Part shown: positions 1 to 6,222 of the stretch, piece by piece
Layout: each line of letters opens with the position of its first letter
Numbering within the stretch: position 1 is the stretch's first letter
NCBI GenBank assembly: GCA_947632425.1
Contig: CANRPG010000071.1
Span: forward strand, 1-8,666
Direction of reading: 5' to 3'
DNA: 8,666 nt
Source: an uncultured Clostridia bacterium
GTDB lineage: Bacteria; Bacillota; Clostridia; Oscillospirales; Ruminococcaceae
The notes under the pieces: generated by a model
Told to the model about the DNA's origin: nothing
The model's input: only the letters and a program-made list of their open reading frames with translations
Database searches by the model: none
Program-made: the position numbers and the translations under genes

Positions 1-84
1 CCCCTATCCGATACTTGTATTATATCCTATTTGTCTTTAAAAGGCAATTAGAATACATCTTTATTATACGAGGAGGTTGATACC

Positions 85-294
85 ATGGAAAAGACTATAA
101 AAATTGAAGGCATGATGTGCCACCACTGCGAAATGCACGTTCAGAATGCTCTGGAAGCTATCGACGGCGTTTCAAAGGCTGAGGCTAGCCACGAAAAGGG
201 CGAAGCTAAAGTTTATCTTACAAAAGATGTTGACAACGAAACGCTGAAAAAGGCTGTCGAGGCACAAGAATACAAAGTCCTGTGCATAGAATAA
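85..294 (+). CDS. Heavy-metal-associated (HMA) domain protein, CopZ-like
   Basis: A 69-residue protein that is a single HMA domain. The metal-binding motif GMMCHHC lies at residues 9-15, with C12 and C15 as the expected ligands, so it should bind a soft metal such as Cu(I) in the cytoplasm and pass it to a partner. The rest fits the babbab fold: KIEG strand, helix from about 16 to 27, KVYL strand, helix from about 52 to 60, and a final strand containing Y63. A third cysteine (C67) near the end and the two histidines between the ligands are less usual and could widen metal choice. The start is fixed by AGGAGG at 71-76, eight bases before the ATG. No copper ATPase or CsoR-type regulator lies alongside, and a terminator follows at once, so it is at the end of its transcript or monocistronic. 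The family is secure; the metal is inferred. Confidence 0.88.
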   Translation: MEKTIKIEGMMCHHCEMHVQNALEAIDGVSKAEASHEKGEAKVYLTKDVDNETLKKAVEAQEYKVLCIE

Positions 295-310
295 TCTGCG
301 CATACAACAT

Positions 311-342
311 AGAGCATACCGAGGTGGTATGCTCTTTTTTCT
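311..342 (+). terminator. Rho-independent terminator after the HMA gene
   Basis: A perfect 10-bp stem, AGAGCATACC (311-320) with GGTATGCTCT (326-335), a five-base loop GAGGT, and a run of T from 335. It begins 16 bases after the HMA stop codon and separates that gene from the recombinase. Confidence 0.93.
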
Positions 343-370
343 TGTTAAAAAACCGCGAATATTGTATAAT
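342..370 (+). promoter_or_regulatory. Sigma-A type promoter for the tyrosine recombinase
   Basis: TTGTTA (342-347) and a consensus TATAAT (365-370) are separated by 17 bases. The -35 box starts where the preceding terminator's T tract ends. The recombinase start codon is 24 bases after the -10 box, so the leader is very short. Confidence 0.8.
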
Positions 371-394
371 TATAGTGAAGGGAGGTCTTTCGCT

Positions 395-1198
395 ATGTTT
401 GAAAATTTTGAAAGACATTTAAAAGAACAGGAACTGTCAAAAAACACTGTAGACTCATATATGTTCGCGGTAAGGCAGTTTCACGAAAACTACGGCACTG
501 TTACACTGAAGAACCTGCGTTCCTACAAAACGTGGCTGATCGAAAACTACAAACCAAAGACCGTAAACCTGCGGCTGAGGGCGATCAACTGTTATTTGGA
601 GAGCATAGGCAAGGAGAAGTGGAAACAGCCGGTCGTGAAGATCCAGAACAAAACGTTTCTTGAAAACGTCATCAGCGAGGCTGACTACGAATACTTCAAA
701 AGCCGCCTGAAGGAGGACGGCGAGATGTTCTGGTACTTCGTCATACGCTTTCTTGCCGCAACGGGCGCGCGGGTAAGCGAACTTATCCAAATAAAAGCGG
801 AACACATACGGCTCGGCTACCTCGATCTTTACTCAAAAGGAGGCAAGCTGAGACGTATATATTTTCCCTCATCGCTGCAAAAAGAGGCGCTTGAATGGCT
901 TGCGGAAAGCGGCATAAAAAGCGGCTTTGTTTTTCTCAATAAATACGGCGAACGCATAACCACACGCGGCATTTCGGGGCAGCTAAAACGCCTTGCCGGT
1001 CGCTATGGCATTGATACCGCGGTAGTTTATCCGCACTCTTTCCGCCACAGGTTTGCAAAGAGCTTTTTAGAGCGCTGCAACGATATAGCTTTTCTTGCCG
1101 ACCTTATGGGGCATGAGAGCATTGAGACCACACGCATATATCTGCGAAAGACCGCCACCGAGCAGCGTGAGATAGTCAACAAGGTGGTAGACTGGTAG
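395..1198 (+). CDS. Tyrosine recombinase / integrase (Xer-like)
   Basis: A 267-residue site-specific DNA recombinase. Residues 1 to about 80 resemble the SAM-like core-binding domain (ERHLKEQELSKNTVDSY opening). Residues from about 90 to 267 are the catalytic domain, with the full set of active-site residues visible: R126 in ATGARVSEL, K148 in SKGGK, H214 and R217 in PHSFRHRF, H240 in LMGHES, and nucleophile Y249 in TTRIYL. The H240-Y249 spacing of nine matches XerD. The ATG at 395 is chosen because GGGAGG (380-385) sits nine bases upstream and a promoter ends at 370; an in-frame ATG at 329 lies inside the terminator and before the promoter. It is somewhat shorter than chromosomal XerC/XerD (about 300 residues). 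No excisionase, relaxase or phage genes adjoin it, so its target is unknown: it may be a Xer paralogue, an integron-like enzyme or a DNA-inversion enzyme. No clear terminator follows. Confidence 0.9.
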   Translation: MFENFERHLKEQELSKNTVDSYMFAVRQFHENYGTVTLKNLRSYKTWLIENYKPKTVNLRLRAINCYLESIGKEKWKQPVVKIQNKTFLENVISEADYEYFKSRLKEDGEMFWYFVIRFLAATGARVSELIQIKAEHIRLGYLDLYSKGGKLRRIYFPSSLQKEALEWLAESGIKSGFVFLNKYGERITTRGISGQLKRLAGRYGIDTAVVYPHSFRHRFAKSFLERCNDIAFLADLMGHESIETTRIYLRKTATEQREIVNKVVDW

Positions 1199-1236
1199 AC
1201 TATACGCTTTTTTGTGTAAAAAATGCCCTGCGGCTC

Positions 1237-1265
1237 TTGAAAAATTCTTGCATATGGTATATAAT
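1237..1265 (+). promoter_or_regulatory. Sigma-A type promoter for the 1316-5311 operon
   Basis: TTGAAA (1237-1242), 17-base spacer, TATAAT (1260-1265). It is the only good promoter I see before the five closely spaced genes ending with proA. Confidence 0.8.
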
Positions 1266-1275
1266 ATATATAACT

Positions 1276-1308
1276 ATGCAATAACAGCATGATACCCGAA
1301 AGGCGGTA
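1276..1308 (+). promoter_or_regulatory. Leader with two small hairpins, the second covering the ribosome site
   Basis: ATGC (1276-1279) can pair with GCAT (1287-1290). TACC (1293-1296) can pair with GGTA (1305-1308) around CGAAAG, which places the Shine-Dalgarno AGGCGG (1301-1306) in the second hairpin. The same AGGCGG, nine bases from the TTG at 1316, decides that start codon. The structures are short and could be chance; they match no riboswitch class I know. Confidence 0.35.
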
Positions 1309-1315
1309 ATATAAA

Positions 1316-1762
1316 TTGTTTGACATAATTATGCTTGCAGGCAAAAGCGGTATGCAGAATGTGTACGCGCCGCTGCCGTTTGTAGCGCACCTTGTATTCT
1401 GCGCGCTGGCGACACTTTTGTATGCTGTGCTTTTCAACAGGCGCGGCAAAAGGCACTACCTTGTGCTGATGATAGCCATTGACCTCACGCTGATGACGCA
1501 GTTCTGGACGGACGAAATAGTTATCTTTGCGGTAGGTTTTGCAGAGGTTGTAATGCTTATCATAGCAGGCGTGCTGGCGTATAAAAGCTCTAAAGAGGAC
1601 AAAGAACTGGCAGAAAAGCGCAAGCAGGAGGCACGAATACGCCGAATGGAGCGAGAGAAGCGGCTGCAATCCGAAAAGCTGTTTGTAAAGCAGGAGTATA
1701 TAGACAAAAATTTCGGGAAAGGCATTGTCGATCACGCGTTTGACGATGACGACGACGAGTGA
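1316..1762 (+). CDS. Three-helix membrane protein with charged coiled-coil tail, function unknown
   Basis: A 148-residue protein of no family I recognise. Three hydrophobic segments lie at about residues 20-40, 48-64 and 67-89. They are followed by a strongly charged, probably helical region (about 91-125, rich in K, E and R, including the KELAEKRKQEARIRRMERE stretch) and an acidic end of five aspartates and a glutamate. By the positive-inside rule, the NRRGKR loop (41-46) between helices 1 and 2 is probably cytoplasmic; the position of the charged tail is uncertain. The start is TTG, set by AGGCGG nine bases upstream; an internal ATG at 1331 has no such site. It is the first gene after the promoter at 1237 and its stop is five bases before the next gene's likely ATG, so it is probably co-expressed with the dehydrogenase. 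Confidence 0.75.
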   Translation: MFDIIMLAGKSGMQNVYAPLPFVAHLVFCALATLLYAVLFNRRGKRHYLVLMIAIDLTLMTQFWTDEIVIFAVGFAEVVMLIIAGVLAYKSSKEDKELAEKRKQEARIRRMEREKRLQSEKLFVKQEYIDKNFGKGIVDHAFDDDDDE

Positions 1763-1767
1763 AGCAT

Positions 1768-2724
1768 ATGAAGAAGCTTGTTATTCTTGACAGTGAAACG
1801 GTAACAAAAGGCGATGTTTCTTTAGATGAAGTCACCGCTTTGTGCGACAGCAAAATTTTCGGCTATACCCCAAATGATGAGGTCGCCGACAGAATAGGCG
1901 ATGCGGATGCGGTAATATGCAACAAATGCCTTATCACCGAAGATGTTTTTGACAGGTGCAAAAGCCTGAAATATGTAGGTCTTTTTGCAACGGGCTATAA
2001 CAATGTTGACATACAAGCGGCAAAAAAGCATGGCGCGGCGGTGTGCAATGTGCCGAGCTATTCAACAAATTCGGTGGCGCAGCATACGTTTGCTTTTCTT
2101 CTGAATTACTTCAACAAGACCGCTAAATACGCCGAAACTGTTGCAAACGGCGACTGGGTAAATTATAAGCTGTTTTCGTACTTTTATATACCTATTACAG
2201 AGCTTGCAGGGCTTACCATGGGCATTATAGGCTATGGCGAGATAGGCAGAAAAGTTGCCGAAATTGCAAGGGCTTTCGGTATGAACGTTATCACCCATAC
2301 GCGCTCGCCGCAAAAGGTGAAAGACGGCACAAGGGTGTGCACCCTGCCGCAGCTTTTGCAGGAAGCCGACGTGGTGTCGCTGCACTGCCCGTTGACTAGT
2401 GATAACGAAAAGATGATAAACAGTGAGGCTCTCTCACTGATGAAGCCTTCCGCGGTACTTATAAACACCGCAAGGGGCGGACTGGTAGACGAGCAGGCTT
2501 TGGCAGATGCTTTGAACAGCGGCAGGATCGCCCACGCGTGCTTAGATGTTCTTACAAACGAACCTATGACGGAGGACTGCCCTCTGCGGTATGCAAAAAA
2601 CTGCACTATAACGCCGCATATCGCATGGGCGCCCTATCAGACGAGAGTTAGGCTTTTGAAAGAAGTCGCCGAAAACCTTCGCTGCTGGCTTGAGGGTACA
2701 CCTCGCAACAACGTCGTAAAATAA
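1768..2724 (+). CDS. D-2-hydroxyacid dehydrogenase (hydroxypyruvate/glycerate dehydrogenase-like)
   Basis: A 318-residue cytoplasmic oxidoreductase that should interconvert a 2-oxoacid and its D-2-hydroxyacid; closest in style to glycerate dehydrogenase/hydroxypyruvate reductase. The nucleotide-binding glycine motif GYGEIG is at 155-160. The catalytic set is R236 in NTARGG, E265 in TNEP and H284 in TPHIAW, and the substrate loop FATGYNNVD is at 73-81. The strand after the glycine motif ends in HTRS (177-180) rather than the acidic residue typical of NAD-specific enzymes, which hints at NADP(H) use; this is inference. I chose ATG 1768, where the family alignment begins (MKKLVILD). A GTG at 1759 would overlap the previous gene and add three residues, and neither has a strong ribosome site. 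The substrate cannot be read from sequence; D-lactate-type activity is less likely given the HIAW context. Confidence 0.87.
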   Translation: MKKLVILDSETVTKGDVSLDEVTALCDSKIFGYTPNDEVADRIGDADAVICNKCLITEDVFDRCKSLKYVGLFATGYNNVDIQAAKKHGAAVCNVPSYSTNSVAQHTFAFLLNYFNKTAKYAETVANGDWVNYKLFSYFYIPITELAGLTMGIIGYGEIGRKVAEIARAFGMNVITHTRSPQKVKDGTRVCTLPQLLQEADVVSLHCPLTSDNEKMINSEALSLMKPSAVLINTARGGLVDEQALADALNSGRIAHACLDVLTNEPMTEDCPLRYAKNCTITPHIAWAPYQTRVRLLKEVAENLRCWLEGTPRNNVVK

Positions 2725-2726
2725 AG

Positions 2727-2731
2727 GGTGA
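2727..2731 (+). promoter_or_regulatory. Ribosome-binding site favouring a TTG start
   Basis: GGTGA lies five bases before TTG 2737. A GTG at 2728 is in the same frame but would be inside this site and has no good site of its own. Confidence 0.5.
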
Positions 2732-2736
2732 ATGTA

Positions 2737-3222
2737 TTGTATAGCGAAAAAGTTATCTGCATATGCGGCAAGCTGTGCAGCGGTAAGACTACATATGCCA
2801 GACGCCTCTGTGAAGAGCGCAGCGCGGTGATCTTGTCGGTAGATGAGATAATGCTTGCGGTGTTCGGTCAGTATGCAGGCGAAAAGCACGAAATATACGT
2901 GCACAGGCTGTATAAATTCTTGTGCGAAAAAGCCGTGCAGATAGTTAAAGCAGGCGTGAATGTCGTGCTTGACTGGGGCTTCTGGACTAAAGACAACCGC
3001 GATAAAGTCAGAGCGTTTTTTAATTCACACGGCATACAGTGTGAGATACACTATATAGACATCTGCGACGAGGACTGGGAGAAGTTTATAGAAAAGCGAA
3101 ACGCCTCTGCTTTGGTGCATCAGGATAAAGAATACTATATCGACAGCAAGCTAAAAGAAAAATTCAGAAATATGTTCGAGATGCCCTCAAAAGAGGAGAT
3201 CGACGCATGGATAATAATCTGA
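2737..3222 (+). CDS. P-loop ATP-binding kinase-like protein (AAA_33 / zeta-toxin-like fold)
   Basis: A 161-residue protein with a Walker A motif GKLCSGKTT at residues 11-19 (K17 and T18 bind phosphate). It has an acidic residue after strand 2 (SVDE, D36) and a VVLDWGFWTKDNRD block (76-89). In AAA_33-type small-molecule or polynucleotide kinases this block carries the strand-3 aspartate (D79) and a phosphate-contacting arginine (R88). It therefore likely phosphorylates a small substrate or nucleotide; which one cannot be read here. No antitoxin partner adjoins it, so a zeta-type toxin is unlikely. The gene is in line with the dehydrogenase (12 bases after its stop) and 19 bases before proB. 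Start choice is uncertain: TTG 2737 has the better ribosome site, GTG 2728 would add three residues. Many cysteines lie near the N-terminus (C8, C10, C14, C25). Confidence 0.75.
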   Translation: MYSEKVICICGKLCSGKTTYARRLCEERSAVILSVDEIMLAVFGQYAGEKHEIYVHRLYKFLCEKAVQIVKAGVNVVLDWGFWTKDNRDKVRAFFNSHGIQCEIHYIDICDEDWEKFIEKRNASALVHQDKEYYIDSKLKEKFRNMFEMPSKEEIDAWIII

Positions 3223-3241
3223 CCGCAAAGGGAGTTTTGAT

Positions 3242-4039
3242 ATGCAAAGCGAGAATGATGTAAAGAAAAGAGTGGTAGTAAAACTGGGTACTTCTACCCT
3301 CACCCATAAAACAGGCAGGCTGAACATTCGCCGCATAGAGCGCATTGTTAAAAACCTTGCCGATATGCATAACGGCGGCTGGGAGATAATACTTGTCTCC
3401 AGCGGTGCGATAGGCTTGGGCATGGCAAAGCTTGAGCTTATTGAAAAGCCTAAAGATACACCGCTGAAGCAGGCGTGCGCTGCTGTAGGTCAGTGCGAAC
3501 TTATGTATTTTTACGACAAGATGTTTTCAGACTACAACCTCAACGTCGCTCAAATGCTGCTGACAAAGTATATATTGCTGGAAGACAGAAAAAAGAACGT
3601 GCAGAACGCTCTGAAAGAACTGCTGAAATTCAACGTCATTCCCATAGTCAACGAAAATGATACAGTGGCTATAGATGAACTGGAGCTTGAAGTGGGCGAG
3701 AATGATTCTCTTGCCGCTACCGTGGCAGTGCTTGCAGAGGCGGATATGCTCGTTATAATGTCTGATATTGACGGTCTTTACGACGATGACCCGAGAAAGA
3801 ACCCCGATGCAAAGCTTATCTCGGCTGTGTATGATATTGACGACCATGTCAGAGAGCTTGCAGGCGGCGCAGGCACGGCACTCGGCAAAGGCGGCATGAA
3901 AACCAAGATAGATGCCGCTCAGATAGCTGTAGAAAACGGCATCGATATGCTGATAGTCAACGGCAGAGACCCTGATGTGCTGTACGATGTGTTTGAGCGC
4001 AAGCCTGTAGGCACGCTGTTCAAAGCCAAAGAAAAATAG
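3242..4039 (+). CDS. proB: Glutamate 5-kinase
   Basis: Catalyses ATP-dependent phosphorylation of L-glutamate to gamma-glutamyl phosphate, the first step of proline synthesis. The 265 residues are a single amino-acid-kinase domain. KLGTSTLT (11-18) binds ATP phosphates, SSGAIGLGMAKL binds substrate, PIVNENDTVA and GENDSLAA are the family's glutamate/Mg region, SDIDGLYDDDPR is the nucleotide loop, and GKGGMKTKIDAAQIA is near the end. The C-terminal PUA domain of the ~367-residue E. coli type is absent; short forms like this occur in several Firmicutes. AAAGGGAG (3227-3234) seven bases before the ATG fixes the start. proA follows 12 bases later, and the product is unstable enough that the two enzymes are usually made together. 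No proC is present in the window. Confidence 0.96.
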   Translation: MQSENDVKKRVVVKLGTSTLTHKTGRLNIRRIERIVKNLADMHNGGWEIILVSSGAIGLGMAKLELIEKPKDTPLKQACAAVGQCELMYFYDKMFSDYNLNVAQMLLTKYILLEDRKKNVQNALKELLKFNVIPIVNENDTVAIDELELEVGENDSLAATVAVLAEADMLVIMSDIDGLYDDDPRKNPDAKLISAVYDIDDHVRELAGGAGTALGKGGMKTKIDAAQIAVENGIDMLIVNGRDPDVLYDVFERKPVGTLFKAKEK

Positions 4040-4051
4040 GGAGGGAAAGTT

Positions 4052-5311
4052 GTGAACGATCTGAATTATATAGAAGTGCTGGGCGTTAACGCCAAAAAAG
4101 CAAGGGCAGAACTCGCCGCGGCTATGACATCGCAGAAAAACGATGCCTTAAATGAGATAGCTCATATTCTGCGAAGGAGCAGCGAGAAAATCATCTCTCA
4201 AAACCAGATAGATATAAAAAACGCCAAAGAACGCGGTATGTCTCAGGCAATGCTCGATAGGCTCGCGCTGAATGAAAGCCGTATTGAAGCAATAGCCTGC
4301 GCCTGCGAGAATCTTACCAAACTTGACGACCCCGTTGGTATGGTAGACGGCGGCGGAACACGCCCCAACGGCATAAGAATTGTAAAAACTCGCGTGCCGC
4401 TGGGCACTATAGGCATGATATATGAAGCACGCCCTAACGTTACAGTAGATGCAGCGGCGCTGTGTCTTAAAAGCGGTAATGCGGTCATTTTAAGGGGCGG
4501 CAAAGAGGCTTACTATTCAAATAAATGCCTCGTTGACCTTATGCGCACGGCTGTTGAACGCGCAGGCTTTGACCCTAACATAATTCAGCTTGTCGAGAAC
4601 ACCGCGCGCGAAGTCGCCACCATGATGATGAAAGCCAACGGTTATATTGATGTGCTTATTCCCAGAGGCGGCGCAGGGCTTATAAATACTGTTGTGCAAA
4701 ACGCCACCGTGCCCGTTATAGAGACCGGCAAAGGCAACTGCCATATCTATATCGATGAAAGCGCAGACCTCGATATGGCTGTAGAAGTTACCGACAACGC
4801 CAAAACGCAGCGCCCGTCAGTATGCAACGCAATTGAGACCTGCCTTGTGCATAGGGCGGTGGCAGAGCGGTTTCTTCTTATGCTGAAAAAGCGGCTCGAT
4901 AAGCACGGCGTTGAGATCCGCGGCGACAGAATGACAAAAATGATCCTCGGCAGCGATGTTGTTGACGTTACCGAGGAGGACTATGCCACCGAGTTTGACG
5001 ATTATATTTTAGCCGTCAGGGTCGTGGACGACTTTGCGCAGGCAATAGAGCATATACAGAAGTATTCAACGGGGCACAGCGAGTGTATAATTACCGAGAG
5101 TTTGTATGCCGCAGAAGAATTTCAGCGCAGAATAGATGCCGCCTGCGTGTATGTAAACTGCTCAACAAGGTTTACAGACGGCGAGCAAATGGGGCTCGGC
5201 GCAGAGATAGGCATATCCACGCAAAAGCTTCACACCCGTGGGCCTATGGGGCTGAAGGAGCTCACCACCATAAAGTGGCTGATAAACGGCAACGGGCAGA
5301 TAAGGACATAA
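4052..5311 (+). CDS. proA: Gamma-glutamyl phosphate reductase
   Basis: Reduces gamma-glutamyl phosphate with NADPH to glutamate 5-semialdehyde, the second step of proline synthesis. The 419 residues match the family's usual length and show the aldehyde-dehydrogenase fold. The block around EARPNVTVDAAALCLKSGNA (125-144) with RGGKEA (148-153) lies in the cofactor region, PRGGAGLI is at 204-211, the catalytic cysteine is C258 in RPSVCNAIET, and the closing substrate-site block is STRFTDGEQMGLGAEIGIST (371-390). The start is GTG, with GGGAGGG just upstream (about 4039-4045); the reading starts MNDLNYIEVLG. It is the last gene of the operon and is followed within seven bases by a terminator. Confidence 0.97.
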   Translation: MNDLNYIEVLGVNAKKARAELAAAMTSQKNDALNEIAHILRRSSEKIISQNQIDIKNAKERGMSQAMLDRLALNESRIEAIACACENLTKLDDPVGMVDGGGTRPNGIRIVKTRVPLGTIGMIYEARPNVTVDAAALCLKSGNAVILRGGKEAYYSNKCLVDLMRTAVERAGFDPNIIQLVENTAREVATMMMKANGYIDVLIPRGGAGLINTVVQNATVPVIETGKGNCHIYIDESADLDMAVEVTDNAKTQRPSVCNAIETCLVHRAVAERFLLMLKKRLDKHGVEIRGDRMTKMILGSDVVDVTEEDYATEFDDYILAVRVVDDFAQAIEHIQKYSTGHSECIITESLYAAEEFQRRIDAACVYVNCSTRFTDGEQMGLGAEIGISTQKLHTRGPMGLKELTTIKWLINGNGQIRT

Positions 5312-5317
5312 AAAAGG

Positions 5318-5343
5318 ATCTTCGCTTCGGCGGAGATTTTTTT
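5318..5343 (+). terminator. UUCG-capped terminator of the proBA operon, possibly bidirectional
   Basis: An 8-bp stem ATCTTCGC (5318-5325) with GCGGAGAT (5330-5337), one G-T pair, and a C(TTCG)G tetraloop, followed by seven T (5337-5343). On the minus strand the same stem is followed by CC and five T (complement of 5311-5317). It could therefore also stop transcripts of the minus-strand gene at 5673-6170. Confidence 0.9.
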
Positions 5344-5356
5344 GCTGCTTTCGCTG

Positions 5357-5390
5357 CTAGAGGCAAGAGATCCAGAAGCAAGAGGCAAGA
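5357..5390 (+). repeat. 34-nt repeat, copy 1
   Basis: Reads CTAGAGGCAAGA, five variable bases (GATCC), then AGAAGCAAGAGGCAAGA. It matches copy 3 (6424-6457) at 31 of 34 positions by hand alignment. It is made of degenerate heptads (AGGCAAG / AAGCAAG). The copy is bracketed by TTGCTGCTTTCG (5342-5353) and TTGCTGCTTCG (5393-5403), a short direct repeat on both sides. Confidence 0.85.
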
Positions 5391-5599
5391 TATTGCTGCT
5401 TCGACTTTCGCACGTTATTTTAATATTCGCGCTTACGCGCAAGCCTGCGGAGCCGTTCAACGCCCTCCACTGTTAGAAGAATCTTCTGTCAGCTACTTCT
5501 CTTTTTGGGCGGATTTTAGGGTGGTTATAAAAATGTCTGATGCACGTACTATCTGTGTTGGTACATAAAACTTTTAAAATACGCGGCGTAAGCCGCACC
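5391..5599. other. Non-coding spacer with small palindromes
   Basis: I see no convincing gene on either strand. Visible structure: AGAAGA/TCTTCT (5475-5480 / 5482-5487), and a five-bp GCGGC/GCCGC hairpin with a GTAA loop (5583-5596). Frames that stay open here lack ribosome sites and family resemblance. Confidence 0.6.
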
Positions 5600-5641
5600 T
5601 TAACTATTAACTATTCGTTATTCAATATTCACTATTCACTA
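5600..5641 (+). repeat. AT-rich heptad array (TTMACTA)
   Basis: Six consecutive seven-base units in phase: TTAACTA twice, TTCGTTA, TTCAATA, then TTCACTA twice. It runs without a break into repeat copy 2, so the two heptad families form one tract of about 95 bases. Confidence 0.85.
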
Positions 5642-5642
5642 A

Positions 5643-5676
5643 TTCTGCCTCTTGCTTCTAAATATCTTGCCTCTAG
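5643..5676 (-). repeat. 34-nt repeat, copy 2 (inverted)
   Basis: On the minus strand it reads CTAGAGGCAAGA, five variable bases (TATTT), then AGAAGCAAGAGGCAGAA, two mismatches from copy 1 in the 17-nt arm. The stop codon of the minus-strand gene ending at 5673 is the TAG inside this copy's first four bases. Related heptads continue to about 5694. Confidence 0.85.
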
Positions 5677-6170
5677 TTATCTTGCTTCTGGCTGCTTAAT
5701 TTCGGTTTGTAATCGCGCATGAACTTTTCAAACTCGTCAATGTCAAACGTCTTTGCGCGGCTGTTGTTGGGCGCGTGGCGCTCTTTTTCTTTTTCTTTAT
5801 CATAAACATTATCTTTATCTTTATCTTTTTCTTTCTCTTTCTCTTTTTCTTTATCTTTATCTGTAGCTTTTGTAGCTTTTGCAGCTTTTGCAGAAATTTC
5901 TTCTTTTGCGTGTTTCGCCTTTGCTGCATCACTGCGCGCTTTGCAGACATTTTCCCACTTTTTGCCGTCGCGCTCGAGAGCACTTTTCATAAACATAAAA
6001 GTAAATTTTACGCAATCTTTTAATTTTAGCTCTTCGCCTCGGGAAGCAAAATCAAACAGCGCTTTGAACAGTTTTCCTGCATCTTCGTTGCTTAGCTCGT
6101 CCACACATTCCTCCCAATCTTTGTAGATAATGAACGATTTGTTGTCGGTGTGATAATTTTTCTGTGACAT
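5673..6170 (-). CDS. DUF6291-like phage-type protein with lysine-rich low-complexity tail
   Basis: A 165-residue protein. Residues 11 to about 85 (FIIYKDWEECVDELSNEDAG, LFKALFDFASRGEE, a hydrophobic FTFMFMKSALERD block, then KWENVCKAR) resemble DUF6291, which I recall from phage and prophage replication regions; this is memory of the family, not a search. Residues 85-103 are Ala/Lys-rich and come from a nine-base repeat (5863-5893). About 104-131 are K-D/K-E dipeptides from an in-frame hexanucleotide tract (5781-5862). A conserved-looking FDIDEFEKFMRDY block follows at 142-154, and the last seven or so residues (SSQKQDN) are encoded by the heptad repeat. The start is clear: GGAGG (6176-6180) five bases before the ATG. 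No other phage gene is present, so it looks like a solitary cargo gene or prophage remnant. The tail is likely disordered and possibly nucleic-acid binding (inference). Confidence 0.75.
   Translation of the reverse strand: MSQKNYHTDNKSFIIYKDWEECVDELSNEDAGKLFKALFDFASRGEELKLKDCVKFTFMFMKSALERDGKKWENVCKARSDAAKAKHAKEEISAKAAKATKATDKDKEKEKEKEKDKDKDNVYDKEKEKERHAPNNSRAKTFDIDEFEKFMRDYKPKLSSQKQDN
5781..5862 (-). repeat. Hexanucleotide microsatellite (AAAGAN) inside the DUF6291-like gene
   Basis: On the plus strand, units of NTCTTT repeat in phase for about 13 units, with two degenerate ones near 5799-5810. Six is a multiple of three, so slippage changes the number of K-D/K-E pairs without breaking the frame. 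Confidence 0.85.
5863..5893 (-). repeat. Nine-base tandem repeat encoding K-A-T/K-A-A
   Basis: GTAGCTTTT, GTAGCTTTT, GCAGCTTTT and a partial GCAG on the plus strand; it abuts the hexanucleotide tract and is also in frame. Confidence 0.8.
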
Positions 6171-6179
6171 ATGATCCTC

Positions 6180-6222
6180 CTGATAGTAAATTTGAAATTT
6201 TGAAAATGTTTTTCACTATCAG
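6180..6222 (-). promoter_or_regulatory. Inverted repeat abutting the ribosome site of the DUF6291-like gene
   Basis: CTGATAGT (6180-6187) and ACTATCAG (6215-6222) form a perfect 8-bp inverted repeat with 27 AT-rich bases between. In the minus-strand transcript the hairpin ends at the first base of GGAGG (6180-6176). It could be an operator for a dimeric repressor or a leader hairpin affecting translation. No convincing promoter is visible upstream. Confidence 0.5.

Noticed and set aside
1..70. Promoter or copper operator upstream of the HMA gene
   Set aside because: No -35/-10 pair with proper spacing and no clear inverted repeat; the promoter may lie before the window.
311..335. Recombinase crossover site formed by the 10-bp inverted repeat before the recombinase gene
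   Set aside because: The arms and spacing loosely resemble a dif-type site, but the T run and its position right after a gene are fully explained by a terminator.
329..394. Longer start for the recombinase at ATG 329
   Set aside because: It lies inside the terminator hairpin and upstream of the promoter. ATG 395 has a good GGGAGG site and a typical integrase N-terminus.
1266..1315. Riboswitch in the operon leader
   Set aside because: Only about 50 bases with two very short hairpins; no conserved core of a class I know.
5083..5568. 161-residue plus-strand open frame
   Set aside because: Mostly out of frame within proA and then in the repeat region; rich in Arg and Ala, no ribosome site and no family resemblance.
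5357..5694. CRISPR array
   Set aside because: Units are seven bases, degenerate and without regular 30-40 base spacers; no cas genes in the window.
5540..5722. 60-residue plus-strand open frame
   Set aside because: Composed of translated heptad repeats (NYSLFNIHYSL and similar), with no ribosome site.
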